DNA from: an uncultured Alistipes sp.
GTDB taxonomy: Bacteria; Bacteroidota; Bacteroidia; Bacteroidales; Rikenellaceae
Direction: 5' to 3'
DNA length: 26,299 nt
Assembly: GCA_934754975.1 (NCBI GenBank)
Contig: CAKVKI010000007.1
Span: 1-26,299 of the forward strand
Part shown: one piece after another, positions 1-8,223 of the stretch
Layout of the letters: the number at the start of each line of letters is the position of its first letter
Position numbering within the stretch: position 1 is the stretch's first letter
The notes under the pieces: model-generated
What the model saw: the letters and a program-made list of their open reading frames with translations, nothing else
Told to the model about the DNA's origin: nothing
The model's database searches: none
Program-made: the position numbers and the translations under genes

Positions 1-1483
1 GAAATTCTCGATGTCGGTGCTGGCCTGCAACCTCTCACAGGAGGTAAACGGCGTGTCGTGGCTCCACGGCGAGGTGTCGAAAGAGATCCTGGGCAACATG
101 TGGCCGGGCTACTTCAAAAACGAGCTTCACATCGGGTACGTCACCAACGGCGTGCATTTCCCGACCTGGATCGCGACCAGCATGCGCCGCCTGTACGCCC
201 GTTATTTCGCCGACGGATTCGAAGGACACACCTACGACATCCCGGCATGGCAGAAGGTGCATCAGATTCCCGACGAGGAGTTGTGGAACGAGCGCATGTA
301 CCTCAAGAACAAGCTTGTCAAGCATATCCGCCGCCGTTACAGCGACCCCAACCAGGTGCGTCTCGACTCGCCGCGCCAGATGATCCAGATCATCGAGGGC
401 ATCAAGCCCGACGTGCTGACCATCGGTTTCGCCCGCCGCTTCGCGACCTACAAGCGCGCCTACCTGCTGTTCACCAACCTCGACCGGCTGTCGTCGATCG
501 TGAACAACAAGGAGCGTCCCGTACAGTTCATCTTCGCGGGCAAGGCGCACCCCAACGACAAACCGGGGCAGGACCTGATCAAGCGGATCGTCGAAGTGGC
601 CGCCATGCCGCAGTTCGTGGGCAAGATCCTCTTCCTGCAGAATTACGACATGGAGCTGGCCCGCCGCATGGTACAGGGCGTGGACGTATGGCTCAACACC
701 CCGACCCGTCCGCTCGAAGCGTCGGGCACGTCAGGCGAAAAGTGCGTCATGAACGGCGTACTGCAGTTCTCGGTACTCGACGGCTGGTGGGTCGAGGGCT
801 ACAAGGAGGGCGCCGGATGGATGCTGCCCATGGAACGCACGTTCGCCGATCAGGGCTACCAGGACGAACTCGACGCCGAAATAATTTACAACACCATCGA
901 AGAGCAGATCGTGCCGAAATATTACGACCGCGGCAGCGACGGCATACCTCACCAGTGGGTGGACTCGGTCAAAAAGTGCGTCGCCGACATCGCTTCGAAC
1001 TTCACGACCAACCGCATGCTGGGGGATTACGAGGAGCGGTTCTACAACAAACTCGCGGCCCGCAAGCACGAAATCGTCGAGGGCGGCTACATGCTGGCCC
1101 GCGAGATTGCGGCGTGGAAGCGCAAAGTATCGGCCGCATGGGACAAGATCCGCGTGATCGACGTACAGCGCGTGAGGATCGACGACGAGGCGATCTTCGT
1201 CGGTGAAAAGTACCATTTCGAAGTGACGGTGGACATCGCCAATCTCCGGCCCGAGGATATCGGCGTCGAGATGGTCATCGCCCAGCAGATCGTCGGCGGC
1301 AGCAAGGTGAACGTAACCCGCACGATCGAACTGAAACATGCCAAAACCGACGGCAGCCGCGTAACCTATGCGCTGGATTACACTCCCGACGAGGCGGGTA
1401 CGTTCGACGTAGCGCTGCGTCTCTATCCCTACAATCCGCACCTGCCGCACCGCATGGATTTCGCATTGGTGAAATGGGCTTAG
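1..1483 (+). CDS. Alpha-glucan (glycogen) phosphorylase, 3' part only
   Basis: This is the C-terminal 493 residues of a GT35 alpha-glucan phosphorylase. The frame is open to the left edge (KFS precedes the first visible Met at 11), so the true start is outside the window. The family releases glucose-1-phosphate from the non-reducing ends of cytoplasmic glycogen or maltodextrin using pyridoxal phosphate. Diagnostic stretches are NGVSWLHGEVSK near the left edge, GFARRFATYKR in the middle, and EASGTSGEKCVMNGVLQFS, whose Lys codon at 740-742 is the expected PLP-binding lysine. The last 110 or so residues, after the catalytic domain, look like a beta-rich C-terminal extension typical of the short bacterial subfamily rather than the classical GlgP. 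In some Bacteroidetes this enzyme is fused behind a GT3 glycogen synthase; the window cannot show whether that is so here. It is first in the visible glycogen operon, 110 bp before the debranching enzyme. Confidence 0.93.
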   Translation, partial: KFSMSVLACNLSQEVNGVSWLHGEVSKEILGNMWPGYFKNELHIGYVTNGVHFPTWIATSMRRLYARYFADGFEGHTYDIPAWQKVHQIPDEELWNERMYLKNKLVKHIRRRYSDPNQVRLDSPRQMIQIIEGIKPDVLTIGFARRFATYKRAYLLFTNLDRLSSIVNNKERPVQFIFAGKAHPNDKPGQDLIKRIVEVAAMPQFVGKILFLQNYDMELARRMVQGVDVWLNTPTRPLEASGTSGEKCVMNGVLQFSVLDGWWVEGYKEGAGWMLPMERTFADQGYQDELDAEIIYNTIEEQIVPKYYDRGSDGIPHQWVDSVKKCVADIASNFTTNRMLGDYEERFYNKLAARKHEIVEGGYMLAREIAAWKRKVSAAWDKIRVIDVQRVRIDDEAIFVGEKYHFEVTVDIANLRPEDIGVEMVIAQQIVGGSKVNVTRTIELKHAKTDGSRVTYALDYTPDEAGTFDVALRLYPYNPHLPHRMDFALVKWA

Positions 1484-1557
1484 CAAATTTGGCGTGAATA
1501 ATGTTAAAAAAGGTATTAATTTACGGTTATCGGGTATTATTTATCTGAAAATTTTAA

Positions 1558-1565
1558 TATCTTTA
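1558..1565 (+). promoter_or_regulatory. Possible promoter -7 box before the debranching enzyme
   Basis: TATCTTTA matches seven of eight positions of the Bacteroidetes -7 consensus TAnnTTTG and lies 28 bases before the start codon at 1594, in an AT-rich 110-bp gap. No convincing TTTG -33 element is visible 19-21 bases upstream. It may be an internal promoter in the glycogen operon. Confidence 0.35.
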
Positions 1566-1593
1566 TAGGACGAACAGCATTTTTAAGAAAGAT

Positions 1594-3870
1594 ATGTCAG
1601 CACTTACTTTCGACAAAAGCGAATTGGGCAATCTGGAGTACTCCCTCCAGCGCGAGATGCTCTCAACGGACCGTATCGGCGGCTACATGAGTACGACGAT
1701 CGTCTGCTGCAACACCCGCCGCTATCACGGACTGATGGTGGCTCCCGTCGACGACAGCAGCCGGACTTACGTCCTGCTCTCGTCGCTCGACGAGACCGTG
1801 GTGCAGCACGACCAGACATTCAACCTGGCACTGCACCGTTTCAAGGGAGTATACGAGCCGCGCGGCCACAAGTACATCACCGATTTCGAGTATACGCCCA
1901 CGCCCACGATCACGTACCGCGTAGGCGGCGTAATCCTCAAAAAGGAGATGCTGTGGATACACAAGCGGACGCAGCTGATGATTCGCTACACGCTCGTGGA
2001 CGCCCACTCCGAAACCCGGCTGCGGCTGCGCCCGTTCCTCGCGTTCCGCGACAAGCATGCGCTGACGCACGCCAATATGGACGCCGACGGACACTCCTAC
2101 CCCGCCGTAAACGGCGTGAAATGCCGTCTTTACAACTCGTTCCCGTGGCTCTACCTCCAGACGAGCAAACCCGGCACGGAGTTCGTGCCCGCACCCGACT
2201 GGTATTACGGATTCGAATACCAGCAGGATCTGGCCCGCGGATACGAAGGGCACGAAGACCTGCTCACGACGGGCTATTTCGAAGCGGAGCTTAAGAAAGG
2301 CGAAAGCATCATCTTCTCGGCGTCGCTCGACGAAATGGGTTCGACCAAGACCATCGAAGAGGTTTTCGCCGCATCGATTGCGCGGCGAACGCATAAGATC
2401 GACTTCATCAGCTGTCTCGAACACTCGGCGCGGCAGTTCCTGATCCGCCGTCCGGGCGACCGGACCGAAGTGGTTTCGGGATATCCGTGGCACGGAGTGG
2501 CAGGCCGCCAGACCTTTATTTCACTCCCGGGCATCACCCTCGAACAGGGACACAAGGAGGACTGTATCGACGCGCTGGATACGATGGTGCGGGAGATGCG
2601 CGACGGAATGTTCACCAGCAATGCGTCGGCGGCGGTTGCGGCCGACGCTCCCCTGTGGTTCTTCTGGACGCTCCAGCAGCTCGAACGCGAGACGGGAGCC
2701 AAAGAGATCTGGGAGAGTTACGGCCCGGCCATGAAAGACATCCTGGAGAACTACCGGCAGGGAATCGACGGCCGCGTGGCGCTGCACGACAATGGCCTGA
2801 TATGGGCTTCCGCCGAAGAGGTGCCGCTGACGTGGATGAATTCGATGATCGGCGGACGTCCCGTCACCCCGCGCAACGGCTATCAGGTCGAGGTAAACGC
2901 CTTGTGGTACAACGCCGTATGCTATGCGCTCGAACTGGCCGGCAAATACGGCGGCAAAACGGACAAGGCCTTCGTCAAGGCATGGGCCTCGCTTCCGGCC
3001 CGCACGCAGGAGTCGTTCCTCGAACTGTTCCGCCTGCCGGAAGGTTATCTGGCCGATTTCGTGGACGGAAACGGTCCCGACAAATCGACGCGCCCCAACA
3101 TGATCGTCGCCTGCGGCCTGAATTACAAGATGCTCGACGAAGCGATGCAGCTGGAGGTGATCCGCACGGTGCGCCAGCACCTACTCACCCCGAAGGGACT
3201 GCGGACACTGTCGCCCCGCAATCCGCTCTACAAAGGTTCGCAGGAAGGCATGCCCGACGAGCGTGATTTCGCCGCCAAAAACGGCTCGGTGTGGCCGTGG
3301 CTGCTGCCGTTCTACATCAAGGCCTGCTTCGACATCGACGGCGACGCATTCCTGCCGCAGGCCGAGGAGGCGCTGGCCAACTTCGACGAGGATATCCAGC
3401 GTTACGGCATCGGCTCGATCTGCGAACTCTACGACGCCGACCCGCCCTACGCTTCGCGCGGAGCTATTTCGCAGGCATGGAGCGTCGGAGCCGCACTGGA
3501 CATCTACCGCATGATCCGCGAACGGAGCAAAGAGGAGGAACCCCAAGCGGTAAAAGCCGCGAAGAAAGGCGCCAAAACGAACAGTCCGGAGAAGAAAAAG
3601 CCGGCAAAAACCACAGCAAAAGGCACGAAAGTAGGAGCCAAAGCAACAGCCCCGAAATCCAAAACAGCCGGAGCATCGGACAAAATCGCGGAGAAGAGAG
3701 CGAAAACCGCCGAAAAACAAGCGGCGAAACCAAAGACGAAAGCGGCTGCAAAAAGCGCCGGAAAAACAGTAAAAACCACCACCGAGAGTCCGGACAGGGC
3801 GAAAGCCCCGAAGACCGCGGCGAAAAAGGCCGCACCGAAAGCAGCGGCGAAGAAAGCCGCAAAGAAATAA
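1594..3870 (+). CDS. Amylo-alpha-1,6-glucosidase (glycogen debranching enzyme) with Lys/Ala-rich tail
   Basis: This 758-residue protein belongs to the bacterial glycogen debranching family (GDE_C, GH133-type), which removes alpha-1,6-linked glucose stubs left by phosphorylase. The N-terminal beta domain is recognisable from DRIGGYMSTTIVCCNTRRYHGLMV (about residues 27-50). The (alpha/alpha)6 glucosidase domain runs to about residue 640 and includes TWMNSMIGGRPVTPRNG followed by VEVNALWYNAV (about residues 413-440). The motif remembered for the family has Asp where this protein has Asn416; that should be checked by alignment before any loss of activity is inferred. From residue 644 to the end the protein becomes a low-complexity chain of Lys, Ala, Pro and Thr, resembling histone H1 or AlgP tails, which is not part of the enzyme fold. 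The ATG at 1594 leads straight into the conserved N-terminus. It lies between phosphorylase and the glycosyltransferase, with 27 bp to the latter. Confidence 0.92.
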   Translation: MSALTFDKSELGNLEYSLQREMLSTDRIGGYMSTTIVCCNTRRYHGLMVAPVDDSSRTYVLLSSLDETVVQHDQTFNLALHRFKGVYEPRGHKYITDFEYTPTPTITYRVGGVILKKEMLWIHKRTQLMIRYTLVDAHSETRLRLRPFLAFRDKHALTHANMDADGHSYPAVNGVKCRLYNSFPWLYLQTSKPGTEFVPAPDWYYGFEYQQDLARGYEGHEDLLTTGYFEAELKKGESIIFSASLDEMGSTKTIEEVFAASIARRTHKIDFISCLEHSARQFLIRRPGDRTEVVSGYPWHGVAGRQTFISLPGITLEQGHKEDCIDALDTMVREMRDGMFTSNASAAVAADAPLWFFWTLQQLERETGAKEIWESYGPAMKDILENYRQGIDGRVALHDNGLIWASAEEVPLTWMNSMIGGRPVTPRNGYQVEVNALWYNAVCYALELAGKYGGKTDKAFVKAWASLPARTQESFLELFRLPEGYLADFVDGNGPDKSTRPNMIVACGLNYKMLDEAMQLEVIRTVRQHLLTPKGLRTLSPRNPLYKGSQEGMPDERDFAAKNGSVWPWLLPFYIKACFDIDGDAFLPQAEEALANFDEDIQRYGIGSICELYDADPPYASRGAISQAWSVGAALDIYRMIRERSKEEEPQAVKAAKKGAKTNSPEKKKPAKTTAKGTKVGAKATAPKSKTAGASDKIAEKRAKTAEKQAAKPKTKAAAKSAGKTVKTTTESPDRAKAPKTAAKKAAPKAAAKKAAKK
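3523..3867 (+). repeat. Lys/Ala-rich low-complexity coding repeat (debranching enzyme tail)
   Basis: These 115 codons encode an intrinsically disordered, strongly basic tail with recurring AAKK, PKAAAKK and TAEK/AEKR units. The plus strand is purine-rich here. The reading frame is intact to the TAA at 3868-3870, so this is a real part of the protein and not a frameshift product. Confidence 0.85.
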
Positions 3871-3883
3871 AGGCAATAAAATG

Positions 3884-3890
3884 AAAGGAG
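3884..3890 (+). promoter_or_regulatory. Strong Shine-Dalgarno site before the GT4 gene
   Basis: AAAGGAG ends seven bases before the ATG at 3898. This is a textbook ribosome binding site, unusual among the genes of this window, which mostly have A/T-rich leaders. It fixes the start of the glycosyltransferase. Confidence 0.7.
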
Positions 3891-3897
3891 TTAAGAT

Positions 3898-5211
3898 ATG
3901 AGAGTTTTAATGTTCGGTTGGGAGTTTCCTCCCCACATCGCGGGCGGTCTGGGAACGGCGTGCTACGGCATGACCCGCGGTCTGGCGCGCAATGACGTAG
4001 ATGTCACGTTCGTGGTTCCCCACGCTTACGGCGACGAGGACCAGCGTTTCACACACGTAATGAACGCCAGCGACGTGGAGGCTCTCTACGGTTCGACCGG
4101 CAGCGGGGCCGACGACATTCTCGAAAAGATGTCGTTCATCCATATCGATTCGAACATGGTGCCCTACATCTCCCCCGAGGAGTACGAGCAGTACCACGAA
4201 CACTATGTCAAATCGGGCCAGCAGGTCTGGTCCACGACCGACGCCTGGAAACAACGTTACACGTTTTCGGGAAAGTACGGCGCCAACCTCATGGAAGAGG
4301 TGGCCCGTTACGCCGTGGTGGCCGCACAGGTCGCCAAGGACCTCGAAGGCCAGTTCGACGTGATCCACGCCCACGACTGGCTCACCTACTATGCCGGCAT
4401 CGCCGCCAAGCGCGTATCGGGCAAACCGCTCGTGGTACACATGCACGCCACGGAATACGACCGCAGCGGCGAGAACGTCAATACGCAGGTCTATGCCATC
4501 GAGCGGGCGGGCATGCACGCCGCGGACCGTGTGATCGCCGTTTCGAACCTCACCCGCAACATCGTCATCAACCGCTACGGCGTTCCGGCCGAAAAGGTCG
4601 TGACGGTACACAACGCCGTGCGTTTCGCCGGCGGTCCCTGCAAAATGCCCGAACGCGGCGTGAAGGACAAGATCGTCACCTTCCTGGGACGCATCACCTA
4701 CCAGAAAGGCCCCGACTACTTCGTCGAAGCGGCCGCCAAAGTACTCAAGCGCGTGCCCAACGTACGTTTCGTAATGGCCGGCTCGGGAGACATGATGAAC
4801 CACGTCATCCGCCGCGTAGCGCGGCTGGGCATCTCCGACCGCTTCCACTTCACGGGATTCCTGCGCGGTGAGGACGTACACAAGATGTTCCAGCTGTCGG
4901 ACGTATACGTCATGCCTTCGGTTTCGGAACCGTTCGGCATTTCGCCCCTCGAAGCGATGCGCTCGAACGTGCCGGTAATCATCTCCAAACAGAGCGGCGT
5001 GGCCGAAGTACTCGATTTCGCCGTGAAGGTCGATTATTGGGACGTGGACGCGCTGGCCGACGCCATTTACGGGCTGATCAAATACCCTGCCCTGTCGGGT
5101 ATGTTCGCGTCGAAAGGACTCGAAGAGGTCACCAACCTCAAGTGGAACGACGCCGCAGCCAAGATAAAAACCGTATACGAAGCGGCGATTGAAGAGAACA
5201 AAAAACAATAA
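3898..5211 (+). CDS. GT4 glycosyltransferase, glycogen-synthase-like
   Basis: This 437-residue GT-B fold glycosyltransferase probably extends an alpha-glucan chain from a nucleotide-activated glucose, judging from its place between debranching and GH57 genes; the donor and acceptor are not shown by sequence. The N-terminal Rossmann domain opens with a glycine-rich loop, GWEFPPHIAGGLG (residues 7-19), equivalent to the KTGGL loop of GlgA. FDVIHAHDWLTYYAG (about residues 154-168) is the acceptor-side motif shared with starch and glycogen synthases. The C-terminal nucleotide-sugar domain begins near FLGRITYQKGPDYF and contains the E-x7-E motif, E344 and E352, in SEPFGISPLEAM. A good Shine-Dalgarno site supports the start. 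Only 14 bases separate it from the GH57 gene, so the two are almost certainly co-transcribed and may act together. A general GT4 enzyme of polysaccharide synthesis is the alternative but fits the context less well. Confidence 0.9.
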   Translation: MRVLMFGWEFPPHIAGGLGTACYGMTRGLARNDVDVTFVVPHAYGDEDQRFTHVMNASDVEALYGSTGSGADDILEKMSFIHIDSNMVPYISPEEYEQYHEHYVKSGQQVWSTTDAWKQRYTFSGKYGANLMEEVARYAVVAAQVAKDLEGQFDVIHAHDWLTYYAGIAAKRVSGKPLVVHMHATEYDRSGENVNTQVYAIERAGMHAADRVIAVSNLTRNIVINRYGVPAEKVVTVHNAVRFAGGPCKMPERGVKDKIVTFLGRITYQKGPDYFVEAAAKVLKRVPNVRFVMAGSGDMMNHVIRRVARLGISDRFHFTGFLRGEDVHKMFQLSDVYVMPSVSEPFGISPLEAMRSNVPVIISKQSGVAEVLDFAVKVDYWDVDALADAIYGLIKYPALSGMFASKGLEEVTNLKWNDAAAKIKTVYEAAIEENKKQ

Positions 5212-5225
5212 AATACAGATACCCT

Positions 5226-6440
5226 ATGAAAACCGTCTGCTTATATTTTCAGGTACACCAGCCATGGCGACTGAAGAAGTACCGCTTCTTCAACATGGGC
5301 AAGGACCACAACTACCTGGACGACCTCCTGAACCGCTCGATCATGCAGAAAGTCGCCCGGCAGTGCTATCTGCCGATGAACGCCCTGCTGCTGAAGTTGA
5401 TCAAGGAGAACAAGGGTAAATTCCGCTGTTCGTTCTCGATCACGGGCATCGCCGTCGAGCAGTTCCGCGCCTTTGCGCCCGAGGTTCTCGAATCGTTCAA
5501 GGAGCTGGCCGCCACGGGATGCGTGGAATTTCTGGCCGAGACCTACTCCCACTCGCTGGCGTCGCTGGCGTCGCAAGAGGATTTCACCGAACAGGTGAAG
5601 CTCCATACGGCGATGATCAAGAAGGAGTTCGGCGTGAAGCCCACCGCGTTCCGCAATACCGAGCTGATCTACTCCGACGAGATCGGCGCCATGGTCGCCG
5701 ACATGGGGTTCCGCACAATGCTGGCCGAAGGCGCCAAACACATCTTGGGCTGGAAGTCGCCCAACTACGTCTATGCCAACGCCATCGACCAGAAGCTGCG
5801 CCTGCTGCTGCGCAACTACAAGCTCTCGGACGACATCGCGTTCCGCTTCTCGAACCGCAATTGGGAAGACTGGCCGCTGACGGCGGACAAATATGTGAAA
5901 TGGCTCTCTTCGGACGAGACGCCGGGCGAGGTCATCAACCTCTTCATGGATTACGAGACGTTCGGAGAACACCAGACCGCAGACACGGGAATTTTCGAAT
6001 TCATGCGGTCGCTCCCCAAAGCGATCCTCGCCAAAAAGAACGACATGGAATTCGCTACCGTAAGCGAAGCCGCCAAGAAGTACCAGCCGGTGGCCGTACT
6101 GCACTGTCCGCACGTAATGTCGTGGGCCGACGAGGAGCGCGACGTGACGGCCTGGCTCGGCAACGAACTGCAGAACGAAGCGTTCTCGAAACTGTACGCC
6201 CAGAAAGAGAAGGTCGCCGCCCTGAAAAGCCCCGATTTCGACTATGTATGGAGTTTCCTGCAGACTTCGGACCATTTCTACTACATGGCGACCAAATGGC
6301 TGTCGGACGGCGACGTACACTCCTACTTCAACCCTTACGACTCGGCATACGACGCTTTTATCAACTACATGAACGTCCTTTCGGACTTCATCATCGAGTT
6401 GGACCAGGCCGTAGCTGCCAAAGCCGCCAAAGTAAAATAA
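5226..6440 (+). CDS. GH57 family glycosidase (alpha-amylase / 4-alpha-glucanotransferase / branching type)
   Basis: This 404-residue protein has the layout of a GH57 retaining enzyme acting on alpha-1,4-glucans: a (beta/alpha)7 barrel followed by a helical region. Visible conserved regions are HQP at residues 11-13 (region 1), FLAETYSHSL around 102-111 (region 2), RNTELIYSD with the likely nucleophile Glu146 (region 3), and MDYETFGEHQ with the likely acid/base Asp242 (region 4). It is shorter than classical 4-alpha-glucanotransferases (about 650 residues) and matches the single-domain amylase-like proteins found next to GT4 genes in Bacteroidetes. The exact reaction (hydrolysis, transfer or branching) cannot be told from the motifs. 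No signal peptide is seen, so it acts in the cytoplasm. It is the last gene of the operon; the stop at 6438-6440 is followed by a strong terminator about 120 bases on. Confidence 0.9.
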   Translation: MKTVCLYFQVHQPWRLKKYRFFNMGKDHNYLDDLLNRSIMQKVARQCYLPMNALLLKLIKENKGKFRCSFSITGIAVEQFRAFAPEVLESFKELAATGCVEFLAETYSHSLASLASQEDFTEQVKLHTAMIKKEFGVKPTAFRNTELIYSDEIGAMVADMGFRTMLAEGAKHILGWKSPNYVYANAIDQKLRLLLRNYKLSDDIAFRFSNRNWEDWPLTADKYVKWLSSDETPGEVINLFMDYETFGEHQTADTGIFEFMRSLPKAILAKKNDMEFATVSEAAKKYQPVAVLHCPHVMSWADEERDVTAWLGNELQNEAFSKLYAQKEKVAALKSPDFDYVWSFLQTSDHFYYMATKWLSDGDVHSYFNPYDSAYDAFINYMNVLSDFIIELDQAVAAKAAKVK

Positions 6441-6560
6441 GAGTAAAAAAACTGCCTGGACCCGACGAACGGCACAGTACCGCAGACGGCGAAACACCCG
6501 CAATCCCGCCGGACGGCAGTTCAGGGAAACAAACAGGGAAGCCGTCACGGCAGACAATAG

Positions 6561-6593
6561 AACAGTCAGGAACTTACGTTCCTGACTGTTTTT
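6561..6593 (+). terminator. Rho-independent terminator of the glycogen operon
   Basis: AACAGTCAGGAAC (6561-6573) pairs perfectly with GTTCCTGACTGTT (6578-6590) over 13 bp around a TTAC loop, followed by a T run to 6593. The 289-bp gap between GH57 and the next gene holds nothing else that looks coding. Confidence 0.9.
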
Positions 6594-6691
6594 CATACTC
6601 CCGAACCATCCCGCCGGAGCTGGTTCCGGGAGTAAAAATATTATTTTCCGAAAAAGTTTCGCCCGGATATACACCGGAAACTTTATTTGCT

Positions 6692-6699
6692 TACATTTG
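6692..6699 (+). promoter_or_regulatory. Bacteroidetes -7 promoter box for the ATP-grasp gene
   Basis: TACATTTG matches TAnnTTTG exactly and ends 30 bases before the ATG at 6730, giving a predicted leader of about 25 bases. A matching -33 box is not obvious. A possible in-frame TTG start at 6697 lies inside this box, which is a reason to prefer the ATG at 6730. Confidence 0.6.
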
Positions 6700-6729
6700 G
6701 GCGAATTTAGCAACCCACCGAGCGCACAC

Positions 6730-8223
6730 ATGAACAGCGTTTTTATCCTGCTGGACACTCTCCACGCATGGAAACCCTACTATGAAACGGACAGCATCCT
6801 GACCGTTTCCGACTACCTCGAACACAAATACGGAACGAAAGATCCGCGGCTGGTCATCAACCTCGCCGACGACTACTCCTACAACTCCTCGGGCTACTAT
6901 TGCTCGCTGCTGGCACAGGCCCGCGGACACAGGGCGCTCCCCTGCGTCGAAACGCTCAACAAGCTGGCGACGGGAAGCGGAATCCGCATGAGCAGCAATC
7001 TGCAGAAGCTCTGCCACCAGTGGATCACGCGCAACAGGCCCGAGGGCGAGGTCTGGTACCTGGACATCCATTTCGGCACCTGCCGCGAAAAAGGGCTGGA
7101 GAAGATCGCCCGTTTTATCTTCGACAACTACCCCTGTCCGCTGCTGCGCGTGAGTTTCAACACCCGGCCCCGCAACCAGATCGAAACCGTGCAGGCGCTC
7201 TCGCTGCGCGAACTGGACGAGGCGGGGCAGGACTTCTTCGCCCAGACGCTCGACCGCTTCAACAAAAAGGTCTGGCGCACGCCCCGCACGGCGCGTCCGG
7301 CGCGTTACAACCTCGCCATCCTGCACGATCCCGACGAAAAATTCCCGCCGAGCGACAAGCAGGCGCTGGGCCGATTCCTCGACGTGGCGCGCCGCATGAA
7401 CATCCATGCAGAACTGATTACCGAGGAGGACGCCATGCGGCTCATGGAGTTCGACGCGCTGTTCATCCGCACGACCACGGCGCTGAACCACTACACGTTC
7501 CACCTCGCGCAGCAGGCGACGCTCAACGACATCGCCGTCATCGACGACCCCGAATCGATCATCCGCTGCACGAACAAGGTCTATCTCTGCGAATTGTTCG
7601 AGAAGTACAAAATCCCGGCGCCCAGGTCGCTGCTCGTCTTCCGGTCGAACGACAACACGTTCGAGGGGATCAGCGCAGAGCTGGGCACGCCCTTCATCCT
7701 CAAAATCCCCGACGGATCGTTCTCGATCGGCATGCACAAGGTATCGAACGAAGCCGAACTGGATCAGGCGCTGACCGTAATGTTCGAGAAGTCGGCCATC
7801 CTGCTGGCGCAGGAGTTCACCCCCACGGAATACGACTGGCGGATCGGACTGCTCGGGGGCGAACCGCTCTTCGCCTGCAAATACTACATGGCCAAGGGCC
7901 ATTGGCAGATATATAACCATGCACACGACAATTCGGGCCGCAACCTGTGCGGGCCGTGGGAGACGGTGCCGATCTGCCAGGTGCCGCCCAAAGTCCTCGA
8001 CACGGCCGTACGCGCCGCCGCGCTGATCGGCAAGGGGCTGTACGGCGTGGACCTCAAACTGGTGAACGGCAAGGCCGAGGTGATCGAAATCAACGACAAT
8101 CCGAGCATCGACCGCGACGTCGAAGACGCCGTGCTGGGCGACGAACTTTACTACCGCATCCTGAGTTTCTTCGCCCGCAAGCTCGACAAAATGCACACCC
8201 GGGGCAATGAAGACAGGGATTGA
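6730..8223 (+). CDS. RimK-like ATP-grasp ligase with N-terminal RLAN domain
   Basis: This 497-residue protein carries an N-terminal RLAN-type domain (about residues 1-150; VFILLDT and an SDYLEHKYG stretch) and a C-terminal ATP-grasp domain of the RimK class (about residues 270-485). In the ATP-grasp part, TNKVYLCELFEKYKIPAPRS begins the N-lobe, PFILKIPDGSFSIGMHKV carries the phosphate-binding loop and a likely ATP-binding Lys, and GVDLK (Asp441) with VIEINDNPSID (Glu453, Asn455) supplies the expected Mg ligands. Such enzymes form amide bonds by ATP-driven acyl-phosphate chemistry, adding amino acids to a protein or small-molecule carboxylate; the substrate of RLAN proteins is not established as far as I know. 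A GNAT acetyltransferase gene overlaps its end by 17 bases, a pairing also known for RimK relatives, so the two probably modify the same target. Confidence 0.87.
   Translation: MNSVFILLDTLHAWKPYYETDSILTVSDYLEHKYGTKDPRLVINLADDYSYNSSGYYCSLLAQARGHRALPCVETLNKLATGSGIRMSSNLQKLCHQWITRNRPEGEVWYLDIHFGTCREKGLEKIARFIFDNYPCPLLRVSFNTRPRNQIETVQALSLRELDEAGQDFFAQTLDRFNKKVWRTPRTARPARYNLAILHDPDEKFPPSDKQALGRFLDVARRMNIHAELITEEDAMRLMEFDALFIRTTTALNHYTFHLAQQATLNDIAVIDDPESIIRCTNKVYLCELFEKYKIPAPRSLLVFRSNDNTFEGISAELGTPFILKIPDGSFSIGMHKVSNEAELDQALTVMFEKSAILLAQEFTPTEYDWRIGLLGGEPLFACKYYMAKGHWQIYNHAHDNSGRNLCGPWETVPICQVPPKVLDTAVRAAALIGKGLYGVDLKLVNGKAEVIEINDNPSIDRDVEDAVLGDELYYRILSFFARKLDKMHTRGNEDRD

Noticed and set aside
3907..5208. 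A 433-codon minus-strand frame opposite the GT4 gene
   Set aside because: Near-complete mirror of the glycosyltransferase with His/Val/Asp-rich composition typical of a shadow frame.
5241..6758. A 505-codon minus-strand frame opposite the GH57 gene
   Set aside because: Antisense shadow; it also runs across the operon terminator, and the product lacks any known motif.
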